Below are positions 29,487-38,074 of a stretch of 64,000 bases of DNA, one piece after another. The stretch spans positions 682,001 through 746,000 of the forward strand of contig CBDAQB010000001.1 of NCBI GenBank assembly GCA_965198825.1, in the 5' to 3' direction. The translations under genes were made by a program, and so were the position numbers. This DNA is from BOG-908 sp965198825 (GTDB lineage Bacteria; Pseudomonadota; Alphaproteobacteria; Acetobacterales; Acetobacteraceae). Below the pieces are notes generated by a model. That model was not told the origin of the DNA, did not search any database, and saw only the letters and a list, made by a program, of their open reading frames with translations. The first letter of the stretch is position 1. Every line of letters begins with the position of its first letter.

Positions 29487-30791
29487 TCAAAGAGCGTGCC
29501 GAGCCCGCAAAATATTCAACAATGCTCGAACGCCAGGAATTCCCTGGTTGGCATAGGTGATCTGAATACGCTCGGCGCTCAGATTGCTAAGCGCCACATT
29601 GCGAAACTCCGTCTGGTAGGCGACCGGATTTGCCACCGGATCATACCCGAAAGCGTGTGCCTGCGACTGCAGGATCACGTCGGCCTCGTTCACCGCGGGA
29701 ATGGTGAACACGAAATCCGCATCGGACAAATTATGCAGCGGATATTCAGCCAGGATGTTGGCCTGTCCCGCGCCGGGCAAATCGAGTGCGCCGAGATGAC
29801 GCAGCGGCGGCAGCCGGTAATTGCCCTGGCCATCCTTTATCAGCAGGCCCGCTGCGACCGGATCGATCTGGTCGATAATGGCGGCGGTACGTATCCAGTT
29901 CACCACCTTGTATTCGTTGCCGAGTGTAGGCGAAGCGTGAGCCGAGGCCTGTGCAATGATGAAGTCGGCCGGAAAACCGCGCTTGATCGTCTCGGCGATG
30001 CTCAGGATATGGTGGCCGCCCGTACGGCTATCGCCCCCGGCGCCGTTATCGTCGTTCGTGCCCGAACCGCCGAAATTCAGCTCCGTGAAGATCGTGCCGG
30101 TCGAGGTGAACTGAAACACCATCGGCTTGGCCCAGTCGTGCCACATGGGCGCGCCGACCACGATCTCTTCGGAAAGGGTGAGAACATCCGTCGGGCCGGC
30201 AACGCCGAGCGGCCCCGCGACCGGCAATCCGTCCTTCCCGTCGCGCCCATAAACATTGCGGTAATTGTCCGCGAAGGTGAAGGCGCTGCTGGTGTTGAAC
30301 GACTCATGGATCGGCAGCCCGCCTGGATAGGAGTGATGGCTGCCATTGCCGCTGCCCGGCGCGGCGTACCAGGGCATCGGCAGGTTCGGGCAGTTGTTCG
30401 CCCCGTCCTTGTCGTTGATCAGAGCAGGGAAGATGCCTGCATAGATGCCGCCGGAGATGGAGTTGCCATCGGCCGGATTGACCAGGCCCGCCGCGACGAT
30501 CTGGTTCACGATCGCCTGCTTCTGCGCAACGGTCAGGCCGGCGCGGTGCTGAACGCAAGTATCCGGGTTGAACAACCCATCCATCGTACCCTTGAGGATC
30601 GTGGCGTTCGTCACGCTGGCCTGCAGCCGCTGCTTCAGCCGCGCATAGGCCGACATCACCAGTTGCGAACGGCTGGCCGTCGCAGTGGCAATGGCATTGC
30701 CCGCGCCGATCTGCGTCTGATCGTCCGCGTGCGCCGCACCCACCATGGAGATCACGGCCGCGGCCGCCAGCAAACAGGACCGGAATGTCAT
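29487..30791 (-). CDS. Exported protein with an HD-phosphohydrolase-like metal site
   Basis: A 434-residue protein with a signal peptide (residues 1-22, ending AAHA). The pattern SHHSYPGGLPIHES near residue 151, MWHDWAKPM with His-Asp at 218-219, GGHHILS near residue 260 and ASAHASP with His at 285 follows the order of metal ligands in HD-domain phosphohydrolases such as YhaM (HHxYxGGLxxH, HD, HH). HD proteins are normally cytosolic, so an exported one is notable. Whether it is a phosphohydrolase of nucleotides, phytate-like or other substrates is unknown. I could not assign it to a named family. Confidence 0.62.
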   Translation of the reverse strand: MTFRSCLLAAAAVISMVGAAHADDQTQIGAGNAIATATASRSQLVMSAYARLKQRLQASVTNATILKGTMDGLFNPDTCVQHRAGLTVAQKQAIVNQIVAAGLVNPADGNSISGGIYAGIFPALINDKDGANNCPNLPMPWYAAPGSGNGSHHSYPGGLPIHESFNTSSAFTFADNYRNVYGRDGKDGLPVAGPLGVAGPTDVLTLSEEIVVGAPMWHDWAKPMVFQFTSTGTIFTELNFGGSGTNDDNGAGGDSRTGGHHILSIAETIKRGFPADFIIAQASAHASPTLGNEYKVVNWIRTAAIIDQIDPVAAGLLIKDGQGNYRLPPLRHLGALDLPGAGQANILAEYPLHNLSDADFVFTIPAVNEADVILQSQAHAFGYDPVANPVAYQTEFRNVALSNLSAERIQITYANQGIPGVRALLNILRARHAL

Positions 30792-30896
30792 GGTGTCTCG
30801 CCCAATGCTCGAAGTTGTTCGATGCGGATTAGCAAGAACCGATGACAGAACCGTTGCGCTTAAATGACAGGACCAAGATATCAGCCCCCACCATGA

Positions 30897-31382
30897 CTAA
30901 GGCCTGGCGTGTGCCGATCCCATCGCCTGCGGCTGCTGCACCACGAAAGCGGGGCTCTCGTCGGAAATGCTCAAATCGATGACGTCTTGTCCCGCATGGC
31001 GCCACACGCCGCTCCCCATGTCGGAATCACCGCTTGGCGCCGGCATGCCATAAGCACGCACCAACCGGTCACGCAGCAGCTTGTTTTGCGAGGCATCCTG
31101 AGCAAGGTAGCTCACCAGAACCAGGCCACCGCCATGATCGGCAAAGCTGAAGCTGACGCTGAGAACCAACTTCCCGTCGCGGAAAACCCCCTCCGCGCGC
31201 GTCGAGACATCAGGGCGCCCAGGCGCTAGGCGATGTTCGGGCGGTATAAGATGAACAGCGCCGTGAGAAGCCGCCACCACCTCCGCCGGAGTCATGCCCC
31301 ACCGCGTATATTCCCAGTTCGCCTCGGCGCGCGGCGCCGCAGCAACAAGCGCGAGAAACAAGCACATAAACCGGCTCGTCAT
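30897..31382 (-). CDS. Small exported protein of unknown function
   Basis: A 161-residue protein with a signal peptide (MTSRFMCLFLALVAAAPRAEA) and a mature part starting NWEYTRWGMTPAEVVAAS, followed by alternating strands (GVFRDGKLVLSVSFSF). The WGMTPAEV motif recurs in small secreted proteins of related alphaproteobacteria; no function is known to me. The start is placed at the signal peptide, since the longer upstream frame is translated AT-rich repeat. It lies upstream of the exported HD-like gene on the same strand. Confidence 0.7.
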   Translation of the reverse strand: MTSRFMCLFLALVAAAPRAEANWEYTRWGMTPAEVVAASHGAVHLIPPEHRLAPGRPDVSTRAEGVFRDGKLVLSVSFSFADHGGGLVLVSYLAQDASQNKLLRDRLVRAYGMPAPSGDSDMGSGVWRHAGQDVIDLSISDESPAFVVQQPQAMGSAHARP

Positions 31383-31464
31383 GGTGGCACCCTGTCTTTG
31401 GCCACGCGGCCTATCAGACGCTTGGATGCCGGTCCACCTTGCCTCCAAGCTCGAGAGCAAGCAG

Positions 31465-31574
31465 TTCTTTTTTGAAAAAAAGAACCAAAAAGCTTTTACA
31501 TGTTTGGCCCAGCTTTTCCGCAGGCCCGGTCCCACAATGCAAAAGTTTTTTGCTTCTTTTTTTCAAAAAAGAAG
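31465..31574. repeat. AT-rich intergenic palindrome, full copy
   Basis: Both halves lie between the small exported protein gene and the host-attachment-like gene. Confidence 0.85.
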
Positions 31575-31584
31575 GCCTTCCTTC

Positions 31585-31980
31585 CTACCCGAAATGCGAA
31601 GCCATCTCGATATCAGGCGTATTAGTCAGATCCTTGCTCAGCGACTTCCCCAACTTCCCTGAAGCCGCCTTATCCAAACCTTCGCGAATATCGTGCAACA
31701 CATGCGCCGGCGCCGCGAGCATGATGTCATCCACCGCGCCGACCCTCACCGCTTCGTTCAACTTCTCAGCCACCAGCTTCGCAAAGGCGGACTTCGCCTG
31801 CTCGTGCGGATCGGTGCGCGGCGCCTTCAACTGGCTCGGTCCCGCACTCGGATCCCAATCGGTATCACCATGCCCGCTTTCATCGAAATGCTGCACCGTG
31901 CGCATGCTCTCGCCCTGCATGGTGAGGATACGCGCCTTGCCGCCGTCAGCCACCACATACCAGGTTGTATTCTTTGCCAT
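31585..31980 (-). CDS. Host attachment protein-like (baeRF-related)
   Basis: A 131-residue protein matching the host-attachment protein family first noted in Agrobacterium: NTTWYVVADGGKARILTM at the N-terminus, a polar middle with QLKAPRTDPHEQAKSAFAKL, and the helical LVLAAPAHVLHDIRE-like segment (here IMLAAPAHVLHDIREGL). The fold resembles archaeal-release-factor-like (baeRF) domains, suggesting RNA or ribosome association, but the function is not established. It stands alone, with palindrome copies nearby. Confidence 0.82.
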   Translation of the reverse strand: MAKNTTWYVVADGGKARILTMQGESMRTVQHFDESGHGDTDWDPSAGPSQLKAPRTDPHEQAKSAFAKLVAEKLNEAVRVGAVDDIMLAAPAHVLHDIREGLDKAASGKLGKSLSKDLTNTPDIEMASHFG

Positions 31981-32037
31981 TAGGGGCGAACTCCTTCGTA
32001 AGCCCCCCTCAACGCGCTTCGGCCCTCCCTGTTGCCG

Positions 32038-32532
32038 CTACTGTCCCGTATAGATCGAATTGGTCTGCAGGTTCGTAGTACACGTCCCACCACCGGGCGC
32101 AGGATAGGTCACCGTCGTGGTGCTCACGCTCGAGGCTGCATCGGTGAACACATAGGTCGTGTCGAACGTCGCCTTGATCGGCTTTCCGCCTGGAAGATAG
32201 GTCGTCGTATAGGTCCCCGACCACGTCGTGGACCCCGACGCCGGTGTCACCGGAAAGACATTGATCTGGTTCACCAGTCCGGAAGCGCTGCTCAGCGCTC
32301 GGTACTCACGAGCCCCTGTCTTCGAAGGGCCAGGATAGAACCCCTCTTCGGCGAAATACGTCCCCGCCGGATCCACGCAAGCGCCGCTGCCTCCGCTCAC
32401 CGAAGCGGAAAGCACATAGTAAAGCTCTGAATAGTACCCCGCCTTCGGCAACGGCGACGCTTGCGCCGAAGCCCCCGCGCACAAGCCGACTGCCGCCAAA
32501 CTCCACCTGACCCGCCATCCACCTCTTGCCAT
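32038..32532 (-). CDS. Exported protein of unknown function
   Basis: A 164-residue protein with a signal peptide (GWRVRWSLAAVGLCAGASAQA) and a mature part rich in Ser, Thr, Gly and Tyr: KAGYYSELYYVLSASV, then a strand pattern ending CTTNLQTNSIYTGQ. Two Cys (GACVDPAG and GGTCTTN) could form a disulfide in the periplasm. No family recognised. The start is placed at the MARGGWRVRW methionine, which gives a proper signal sequence. Confidence 0.65.
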   Translation of the reverse strand: MARGGWRVRWSLAAVGLCAGASAQASPLPKAGYYSELYYVLSASVSGGSGACVDPAGTYFAEEGFYPGPSKTGAREYRALSSASGLVNQINVFPVTPASGSTTWSGTYTTTYLPGGKPIKATFDTTYVFTDAASSVSTTTVTYPAPGGGTCTTNLQTNSIYTGQ

Positions 32533-32737
32533 CGTATGACACCTGATAAGCAGTTGCGATAACAAAACAGCTAAGCGGCGACAAAACGATTTGCAAGCGG
32601 GACGAAGGTGAAAAAATACTTTGGCCTTTTTGGCAATGCAGCATCTCCATATGAGCGACGTCACAACTCGGTCGAGCTACCGTGCACGCGCCTGGGCAGG
32701 AGAGAGTAGCAAAGTCAAGTATCGCGCACCAACTTTG

Positions 32738-34486
32738 CTACTCCTCCAATTCCGGTCGCGCCTGGAACGCCTCGGCCGCGCCGGACCACTCCCCCGCCAA
32801 AACCCTCACGTTCAACGGAGCGGCACGGCCGCGGAGATCAACCGCCATGCCAGGCGACGGAAGCTCCTCAACACCCGCGATCTCGAACACCCGATCAGAA
32901 ATGACCGCGGCGACATCCATATCGCGAGCCAACTCCTGCAGACGATGCGCCGTATTGATCGGATCCCCTAGTGCGGTAAACGCAAGTTGCCTGCCGAACC
33001 CGATCTCGCCGACAATCGCACGGCCACAATGAAGGCCGATGCTGTAACGAAGCCGCATGCCAGCCGCCTGATCGAACAGCGGCCCTAGCTCGGCAAGCGC
33101 CCCAACGACCGCTCTCATTCCATCCAGCGCCTCACGGCAAGCTTCATCTGGCTCGTTGTCGAGCCCGAACAGCGCCAACACCCCATCGCCGAGAAATTGC
33201 ACCGGCCGCCCGCCGCATCCCGCAACAGCCTGCGAGGCGGTCGTGATGAAACGTCCCAGCAGAAAGACGCTGTCGAACGGCATCCGGCGCTCCGCCATTC
33301 CTGTCGAACCACGCAAATCGATGAACATGGCAACAACAAACCGTTCCTCGCCCGGCAGCCGCGCTCGCCGCAAGATAAACTGTGCCGCCGTGGCCGGGGG
33401 TATGATCGGCACAACCTCCAGATCCGACAACGGAAATAGCTGGCAAGCCAGACGCACATGGCCGTCCGCGGCACCGATCGCATCCAGGACCGCCTGTTCA
33501 TGAATCGACGGCGCCGGCAAGGGAGTAGCCGACCGCGAAATCAGGACCCTGCACGTCGAGCAACGGCCACGCCCGCCGCAAACGCTCGCATGATCTATGC
33601 GCGCCCGCTGGCTTGCTTCGAGAACACTGAGCCCTCGTGGCACGCGGATTGTCCGCCCACCCGGATAGCCAACGTTGAAGCAGCGGCCACGCGCTTCGAG
33701 AGCAAGCCTGGCGCCGCGGGCAGCCAGCACCAGCCCGATCGCAGCGCCGTATAAAGTCAAGAAACCGGCGCGAAGAGACGCAAGCTGCGCCTTCTGCACC
33801 GCATCACCGGTGACCGTCACCGGCAGGTGCGCAAGCCGCCAGGCAGGGCTTTCCATCGCCATCGCCACCACGCGTCCGCCTTCGACAAAACCGAGCACCG
33901 CCAGGGTAGGAAGCAGGGTCGCGGCCATCAGCAGAGGTGCCTGCCAGTCGGGCCACCAGCGGCGCAGCCGAAGCAGGAAAAACAAGCCCAGGCAGCCATG
34001 CGACCAGGCAACCACCAGCACGCCGATCTGCAACCAACCCCAGCGCGGCTCGACAACCCAGAGTGCCGCCAGCTCCGCCTCATAACCCTTGTTGAGCCCA
34101 TACACCGACCATGCGACACGCGTAACGAGGATATGGTTTGCGAGCATCGCCGGTATGCAAAGCCCAAGCAGAAGCTGCCATATCTCCGACGTCCGCCATC
34201 CCGGGCCGCGCCTTGCATAAAGCGCCCACAGCCCCAGCAGCGCGTGGCTCACCAGCGCGCTGTACAAAACAGCCGTTCCGGCCACGCTTTGCCAAATCGC
34301 CTTCTGCACCAACAGAACGACACCCGCGGCATCGACCGAAACGTTCAGCAACGCGTGGTTCAGGAGATGCAACGTGACATACGTCAGCAGCACCAGCCCG
34401 CCGGCCAGGCGTATCTGCCTCACCCGCGACCCGAGAAGCCACGGCTGCCGCGTTTTGCGTGTTTCGGCAGGCGTATCAAACGGCAT
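32738..34486 (-). CDS. Membrane class III cyclase with [2Fe-2S] and b-haem-type anchor
   Basis: A 582-residue protein with three parts. Residues about 25-260 contain six or so hydrophobic helices with His at 40, 44, 81, 118 and 163, resembling the succinate-dehydrogenase-type cytochrome b anchor. Residues 268-360 are a [2Fe-2S] ferredoxin domain with Cys 303, 309, 312 and 348 (VCGGRGRCSTC). Residues 380-570 are a class III nucleotide cyclase with FIDLRGSTGMAE (metal Asp 390) and FLGDGVLALFG (Asp 434). The architecture matches the redox-responsive adenylate cyclase CyaC described in Sinorhizobium meliloti. It is divergent from a Crp/Fnr regulator, with only 35 bases between the starts. Confidence 0.88.
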   Translation of the reverse strand: MPFDTPAETRKTRQPWLLGSRVRQIRLAGGLVLLTYVTLHLLNHALLNVSVDAAGVVLLVQKAIWQSVAGTAVLYSALVSHALLGLWALYARRGPGWRTSEIWQLLLGLCIPAMLANHILVTRVAWSVYGLNKGYEAELAALWVVEPRWGWLQIGVLVVAWSHGCLGLFFLLRLRRWWPDWQAPLLMAATLLPTLAVLGFVEGGRVVAMAMESPAWRLAHLPVTVTGDAVQKAQLASLRAGFLTLYGAAIGLVLAARGARLALEARGRCFNVGYPGGRTIRVPRGLSVLEASQRARIDHASVCGGRGRCSTCRVLISRSATPLPAPSIHEQAVLDAIGAADGHVRLACQLFPLSDLEVVPIIPPATAAQFILRRARLPGEERFVVAMFIDLRGSTGMAERRMPFDSVFLLGRFITTASQAVAGCGGRPVQFLGDGVLALFGLDNEPDEACREALDGMRAVVGALAELGPLFDQAAGMRLRYSIGLHCGRAIVGEIGFGRQLAFTALGDPINTAHRLQELARDMDVAAVISDRVFEIAGVEELPSPGMAVDLRGRAAPLNVRVLAGEWSGAAEAFQARPELEE

Positions 34487-34521
34487 GGTGATCAGCTACA
34501 CCGCCCCGTGATTGGGGTGGA

Positions 34522-35244
34522 GTGATTTCTTTGCCGGCGAGCCGCGCATTTGCCATCAACCGGGAAGAGGTTTTGTCGCAACTCAAGCGGCAGCCGATCC
34601 TCCTTCCTTTAGGAGACACGGCGCTCGCTGGATTGCTGATCTACGCAGCACCACGGACGCTCCGCGCACGCGGAAAATTATTCTCCGCGGGCGATGTGGG
34701 CAGCGCTGTCTATCTGGTGCTATCCGGCTGGATCAAGCTCTCCAGGCCAGGCGCGTTCGGCCGCGACATGGTTCTGGAGCTTGCCGGCCCCGGCAGCCTG
34801 TTTGGAGAATTGGCTGTCCTTTTCGCCATGCCACGTGCAGCCGATGCAGTAGCGCTCTCCGCCGCGCGCGTGCTGACGATCGACGGCCGCGCGCTCATCG
34901 ACGCCTTGCGCAGGCAGCCCGATGCCATGCTGGCTGTGATCCGGCTCCTGGGAGAGCGCCTCGCCAGAATGACGGCACTTGTGGAGGAGGGGCAAATGCC
35001 CGCCGAGCCACGCCTGGCACGCACGCTTCTGCGCCTCGCGGCACTCGACCCGAAACCTACGCCGAGTGGCCTGATCATCGATCTTGGCCTATCGCAAACC
35101 AACCTCGGCGAAATGACCGGCCTGGCAAGAGAGAGCATCAACAAGCTACTCAGCAACTGGAAAGAGCAAAACCTGATCAGCCTGGATGGCCGGAAACTGA
35201 TCCTCCAGGACGTCGCTGCTTTGCGGCTCGTGGCTGACGTATAG
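34522..35244 (+). CDS. Crp/Fnr-family transcription regulator
   Basis: A 240-residue regulator with an N-terminal cyclic-nucleotide-binding fold (LFSAGDVGSAVYLVLSGWIK, FGELAVLFAMPRAADAVAL) and a C-terminal winged helix ending NLGEMTGLARESINKLLSNW. The Arg of the cAMP phosphate-binding cassette (MPRAADA) is kept; no Fnr-type N-terminal Cys cluster is seen, so it is likely a cyclic-nucleotide sensor. A GTG start at 34522 is given; a TTG nine bases later has better spacing from GGGGTGGAG and may be the true start. It is a natural effector for the divergent cyclase. Confidence 0.9.
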   Translation: MISLPASRAFAINREEVLSQLKRQPILLPLGDTALAGLLIYAAPRTLRARGKLFSAGDVGSAVYLVLSGWIKLSRPGAFGRDMVLELAGPGSLFGELAVLFAMPRAADAVALSAARVLTIDGRALIDALRRQPDAMLAVIRLLGERLARMTALVEEGQMPAEPRLARTLLRLAALDPKPTPSGLIIDLGLSQTNLGEMTGLARESINKLLSNWKEQNLISLDGRKLILQDVAALRLVADV

Positions 35245-35289
35245 GACAGCGAGGCTTGCTCCTTCGACCGGAACAAGCGTCGCTGTCCT
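35243..35289. terminator. Bidirectional hairpin between convergent genes
   Basis: AGGACAGCGAGGCTTGCTCC pairs with GGAACAAGCGTCGCTGTCCT (18 of 20 positions) across the seven-base loop TTCGACC. It starts within the Crp/Fnr stop codon and precedes the end of the convergent HAF-repeat gene. It lacks a U-run. Confidence 0.7.
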
Positions 35290-35301
35290 GATCCACGAAG
35301 C

Positions 35302-36213
35302 CTACGGCGTGACCGTCACGATCATGCCATGCGTGTTTCCGCCTGCATCCGTGTAGAAACCCACAAGCTCGTTCTTGTTGTTGAGCCCGTTGATCACCGT
35401 CCCTTCCACCCCAGCGGGATGGTCAACCCGGATCCAGTTGCCCGTTGCCGGCACGTAATAGAGGCCGTGCGAAAGGCCGTTGGCATCGATGTAGTCGCCA
35501 ACCACCACGCCCGCGTTATTAATGCCGAACAATTGTGTGTTCTTCGAGCCAGGCACGCGGAAGCGGCTGATCACGCCGCCGGTCGCATTGCGTGTGAAGC
35601 CCGATGTCCCGTTCGCCGTCGTGATGAACCCGCACGTCACGCCGCTGTCGTTCACGCCTGTCATGGCGGAAGAGCTGTTCGCAATATTGAGCGCGCTATA
35701 GGCGCCCGTGCTCAAGGCGTAGGTGAAGCCATGCGTAGCGCCATTCGCATCGGTGAAGAAGCCCGCAACGACGTTGTTGTTGTTGACCCCAAGCGCTTGG
35801 CTCACCCGCGGCACGCTGGCGGTCGCGGGATCGATGGTGCTGACATAGGTGAAGTTGTGGCCAACCGGCACGCGTAGAAACGCAAAGTTGGCATCTCCGG
35901 AACCCAGATTGGTATCGGACCAGAAGCCCGTCGTCAGCCCTGCATTATTGATGCCGGTAGCCTGCGTCTGCACGGAACCCGGCTGGTTGTTCGAGCTGTA
36001 AGACACGTAAGGCGGGGAAATCTCGTAGCCGACATTCGGGTGCCCCGCCGCCCCACTGCCGAAATAGCCGACAATCACGCCGTTATCATTGATCCCCAGC
36101 AATTGGTTGAACGTGGGATCACCGGGGTTATCCAGAGTCGTGAAAGAGAACGTCTGAGCAGAGGCAGCGGAAGCAGCCAGGCAAGCAGCGGCCGCGAGGA
36201 GAAGAGCGCGCAT
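35302..36213 (-). CDS. Exported HAF-repeat protein
   Basis: A 303-residue protein with a signal peptide (MRALLLAAAACLAASAASA). The mature part is a series of about six beta repeats of the form GINDNGVIVGYF, ALGVNNNNVVAGFFTDANG, GINNAGVVVGDYIDANG and GLNNKNELVGFYTDAGG, often followed by HGF or HGM, matching the extracellular HAF-repeat family. These probably fold as a beta-propeller or solenoid; function is unknown. It is convergent with the Crp/Fnr gene and lies in a cluster of exported proteins. Confidence 0.82.
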   Translation of the reverse strand: MRALLLAAAACLAASAASAQTFSFTTLDNPGDPTFNQLLGINDNGVIVGYFGSGAAGHPNVGYEISPPYVSYSSNNQPGSVQTQATGINNAGLTTGFWSDTNLGSGDANFAFLRVPVGHNFTYVSTIDPATASVPRVSQALGVNNNNVVAGFFTDANGATHGFTYALSTGAYSALNIANSSSAMTGVNDSGVTCGFITTANGTSGFTRNATGGVISRFRVPGSKNTQLFGINNAGVVVGDYIDANGLSHGLYYVPATGNWIRVDHPAGVEGTVINGLNNKNELVGFYTDAGGNTHGMIVTVTP

Positions 36214-36322
36214 GGCTTATATCCTTCTGATGTGTTGCTGACCGTTTTGGCCAACGAGAAAAGGACATACAGGGGAGGGGCGTGCGCGAGTGTGACGGGG
36301 GTCACAGAAAGGAAGAAAGGCG

Positions 36323-36357
36323 TTCTTTTTTGAAAAAAAGAACCAAAAAACTTTTGC
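36323..36357. repeat. AT-rich palindrome, left half only
   Basis: Left half intact upstream of the HAF-repeat gene; no right half is present before the next gene end. Confidence 0.75.
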
Positions 36358-36418
36358 GACTTTTGGCCGAGCTTCTACCCTCGTGGAGCTAAGCAATGAA
36401 GGCTGCTCCTATCATCAC

Positions 36419-37870
36419 TCAGCCCAATTGATGCGCCACTCCACCCGCGGCCGTTATGAGCGGCGCTATGAGGTTGGAAACCGGGTCGCTATGCGTGACC
36501 GCGTAAACCTGATCATAGCTGCTTGTCGCGGTCAGCCCATAGGCATTGGGAGCCAACCCCTGGTCCTTGGCGAACTCCGGCGAAGTCTGGATCTCGGTGT
36601 AAAGCGTCGCCAGCGACTGCAGTCCGCTATCCAGCTCTCTTGTATTCGCAGTCAGCGAACTGATTTCGGGCAAACGCCCCAGCAAAACTTCATACGCGCG
36701 CAGCACATCAACCGCGCCGGGATCAGCCGCGAAAACGTTGTTGCCCGCGAAAAGCGGAGCGTTCACGATCTGCGCCTCCGGCGTCGCTGCCAATACCGCC
36801 GCCACGCCGCCCCGCGTCAATGCGCCCGACTGCAACTGGGAAAGATAATAGGCCAGGCCGTTCTGGTCTGGCGCACTGTGCAGCATATTCTGATAAAGCA
36901 GCGTCACATACTGGGTGTCCGTCAGCCCGGCCGTATCATTCTGCCCCTCTGGGCAGTTCAACATCGCAGCGCCTGCGGCGGCCAACCCGTATTGCGAGGC
37001 GTAGTAGGCGAACCCGCCCGCATTCACAGGATCGGCTACGCGGCCGAGGATGCCTTCGAACATCAGGACCGCCTGCGCTCCTACGTTGCCATTATCCTCG
37101 TAGATCGAGCCGTCAAGAAAAGTCAGCGTGTCGATGCCAAGCAAATTGGCCGTAATCCCGTTCTGCACGACCGCTTCGTTATCGCCGCCGTTGATGATCG
37201 AGGCATCGCTGCGATACGCGGCAAATTCCGCAGTCTCGACATAGTGGCCGCCGCCATAGATCGTCGTCGTGCTGCCCGAAGTGCCTGCGCCATCGACTTC
37301 GAACAGATTGACGCCGTCGACGCCATGCACCACCGGTGAGTCGACGGCAAAGATATCGCCGCCATAGGATAAACTTTCGATGGGATTGGCCGCGGCGGCA
37401 AGATAATCGATGTAGAAGACATCGAGATTCACATTGTCATAGCTCACTTGAGATGCACCCAGCGACGGATCGCTTCCCGGCCCATACATGGTGAGCGTGA
37501 TGCTCTGCACATACCCACCGGCGAGAACCCCAGAGGGCGAATAGAAGAAGTCGAAGCCCTTGAACGTGGCATAGCTGCCGTTGGGCCCGATCGCGTAAAC
37601 GGCAGCGCGACTGGCATCCGTCGTGCCAGCATCGGCGAGAGTTGGTGTCTCGGCCGCATCGACCGATGCGGCCTGCAGGGCGCCAGACAGGCCGGTGGAT
37701 CCCTCGTAAATCCCGTCTGAATCGGCATTTACCGCATAAACCGTGGTGCCGTAGAAGTAATTGGGATACCCGAAACCGACAAAATCAGCATACCCTGGCG
37801 GGATATAGGGTGTTGGCAAACCCAGCGTCACGCTGAAGAGCGGATCAACGTCTTGCAGAGACTTGGCCAA
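36419..37870 (-). CDS. DUF4214 protein, probably secreted
   Basis: A 483-residue acidic protein without a cleavable signal peptide. The N-terminal half is low in charge and rich in Tyr, Gly and Asp (DFVGFGYPNYFYGTTVYAV). The C-terminal half holds DUF4214 repeats, visible in YQNMLHSAPDQNGLAYYLSQ and the related LGRVADPVNAGGFAYYASQY. DUF4214 is common in type I-secreted and S-layer-like proteins, so secretion by a type I system is plausible; no RTX nonapeptide repeats were seen and no transporter is adjacent. Confidence 0.72.
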   Translation of the reverse strand: MAKSLQDVDPLFSVTLGLPTPYIPPGYADFVGFGYPNYFYGTTVYAVNADSDGIYEGSTGLSGALQAASVDAAETPTLADAGTTDASRAAVYAIGPNGSYATFKGFDFFYSPSGVLAGGYVQSITLTMYGPGSDPSLGASQVSYDNVNLDVFYIDYLAAAANPIESLSYGGDIFAVDSPVVHGVDGVNLFEVDGAGTSGSTTTIYGGGHYVETAEFAAYRSDASIINGGDNEAVVQNGITANLLGIDTLTFLDGSIYEDNGNVGAQAVLMFEGILGRVADPVNAGGFAYYASQYGLAAAGAAMLNCPEGQNDTAGLTDTQYVTLLYQNMLHSAPDQNGLAYYLSQLQSGALTRGGVAAVLAATPEAQIVNAPLFAGNNVFAADPGAVDVLRAYEVLLGRLPEISSLTANTRELDSGLQSLATLYTEIQTSPEFAKDQGLAPNAYGLTATSSYDQVYAVTHSDPVSNLIAPLITAAGGVAHQLG

Positions 37871-38074
37871 CGGACTGATCCTCCCCCAGTTGCAACGAGT
37901 TTATAAGGGCAAGTTCCCGTTTGGAAGCCGAAACTGCAACGTTCCCTCTAACCCCGAACGACTGCCTCAAACATGCCGCCATTTGGCGCTTGCCATCCTC
38001 CCCCCCAATCGTGACGATAGGCGACAGAGTGCCAGGCGGCCGGCACAGCCACACAGCCCAAGCGGGGGCCATCG

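Noticed and set aside
30077..30346. Possible vanadium haloperoxidase/PAP2 assignment for the exported 434-residue protein
   Set aside because: The His residues do not follow the KxxxxxxRP, PSGH and SRxxxxxHxxxD order; the HD-type order fits better.
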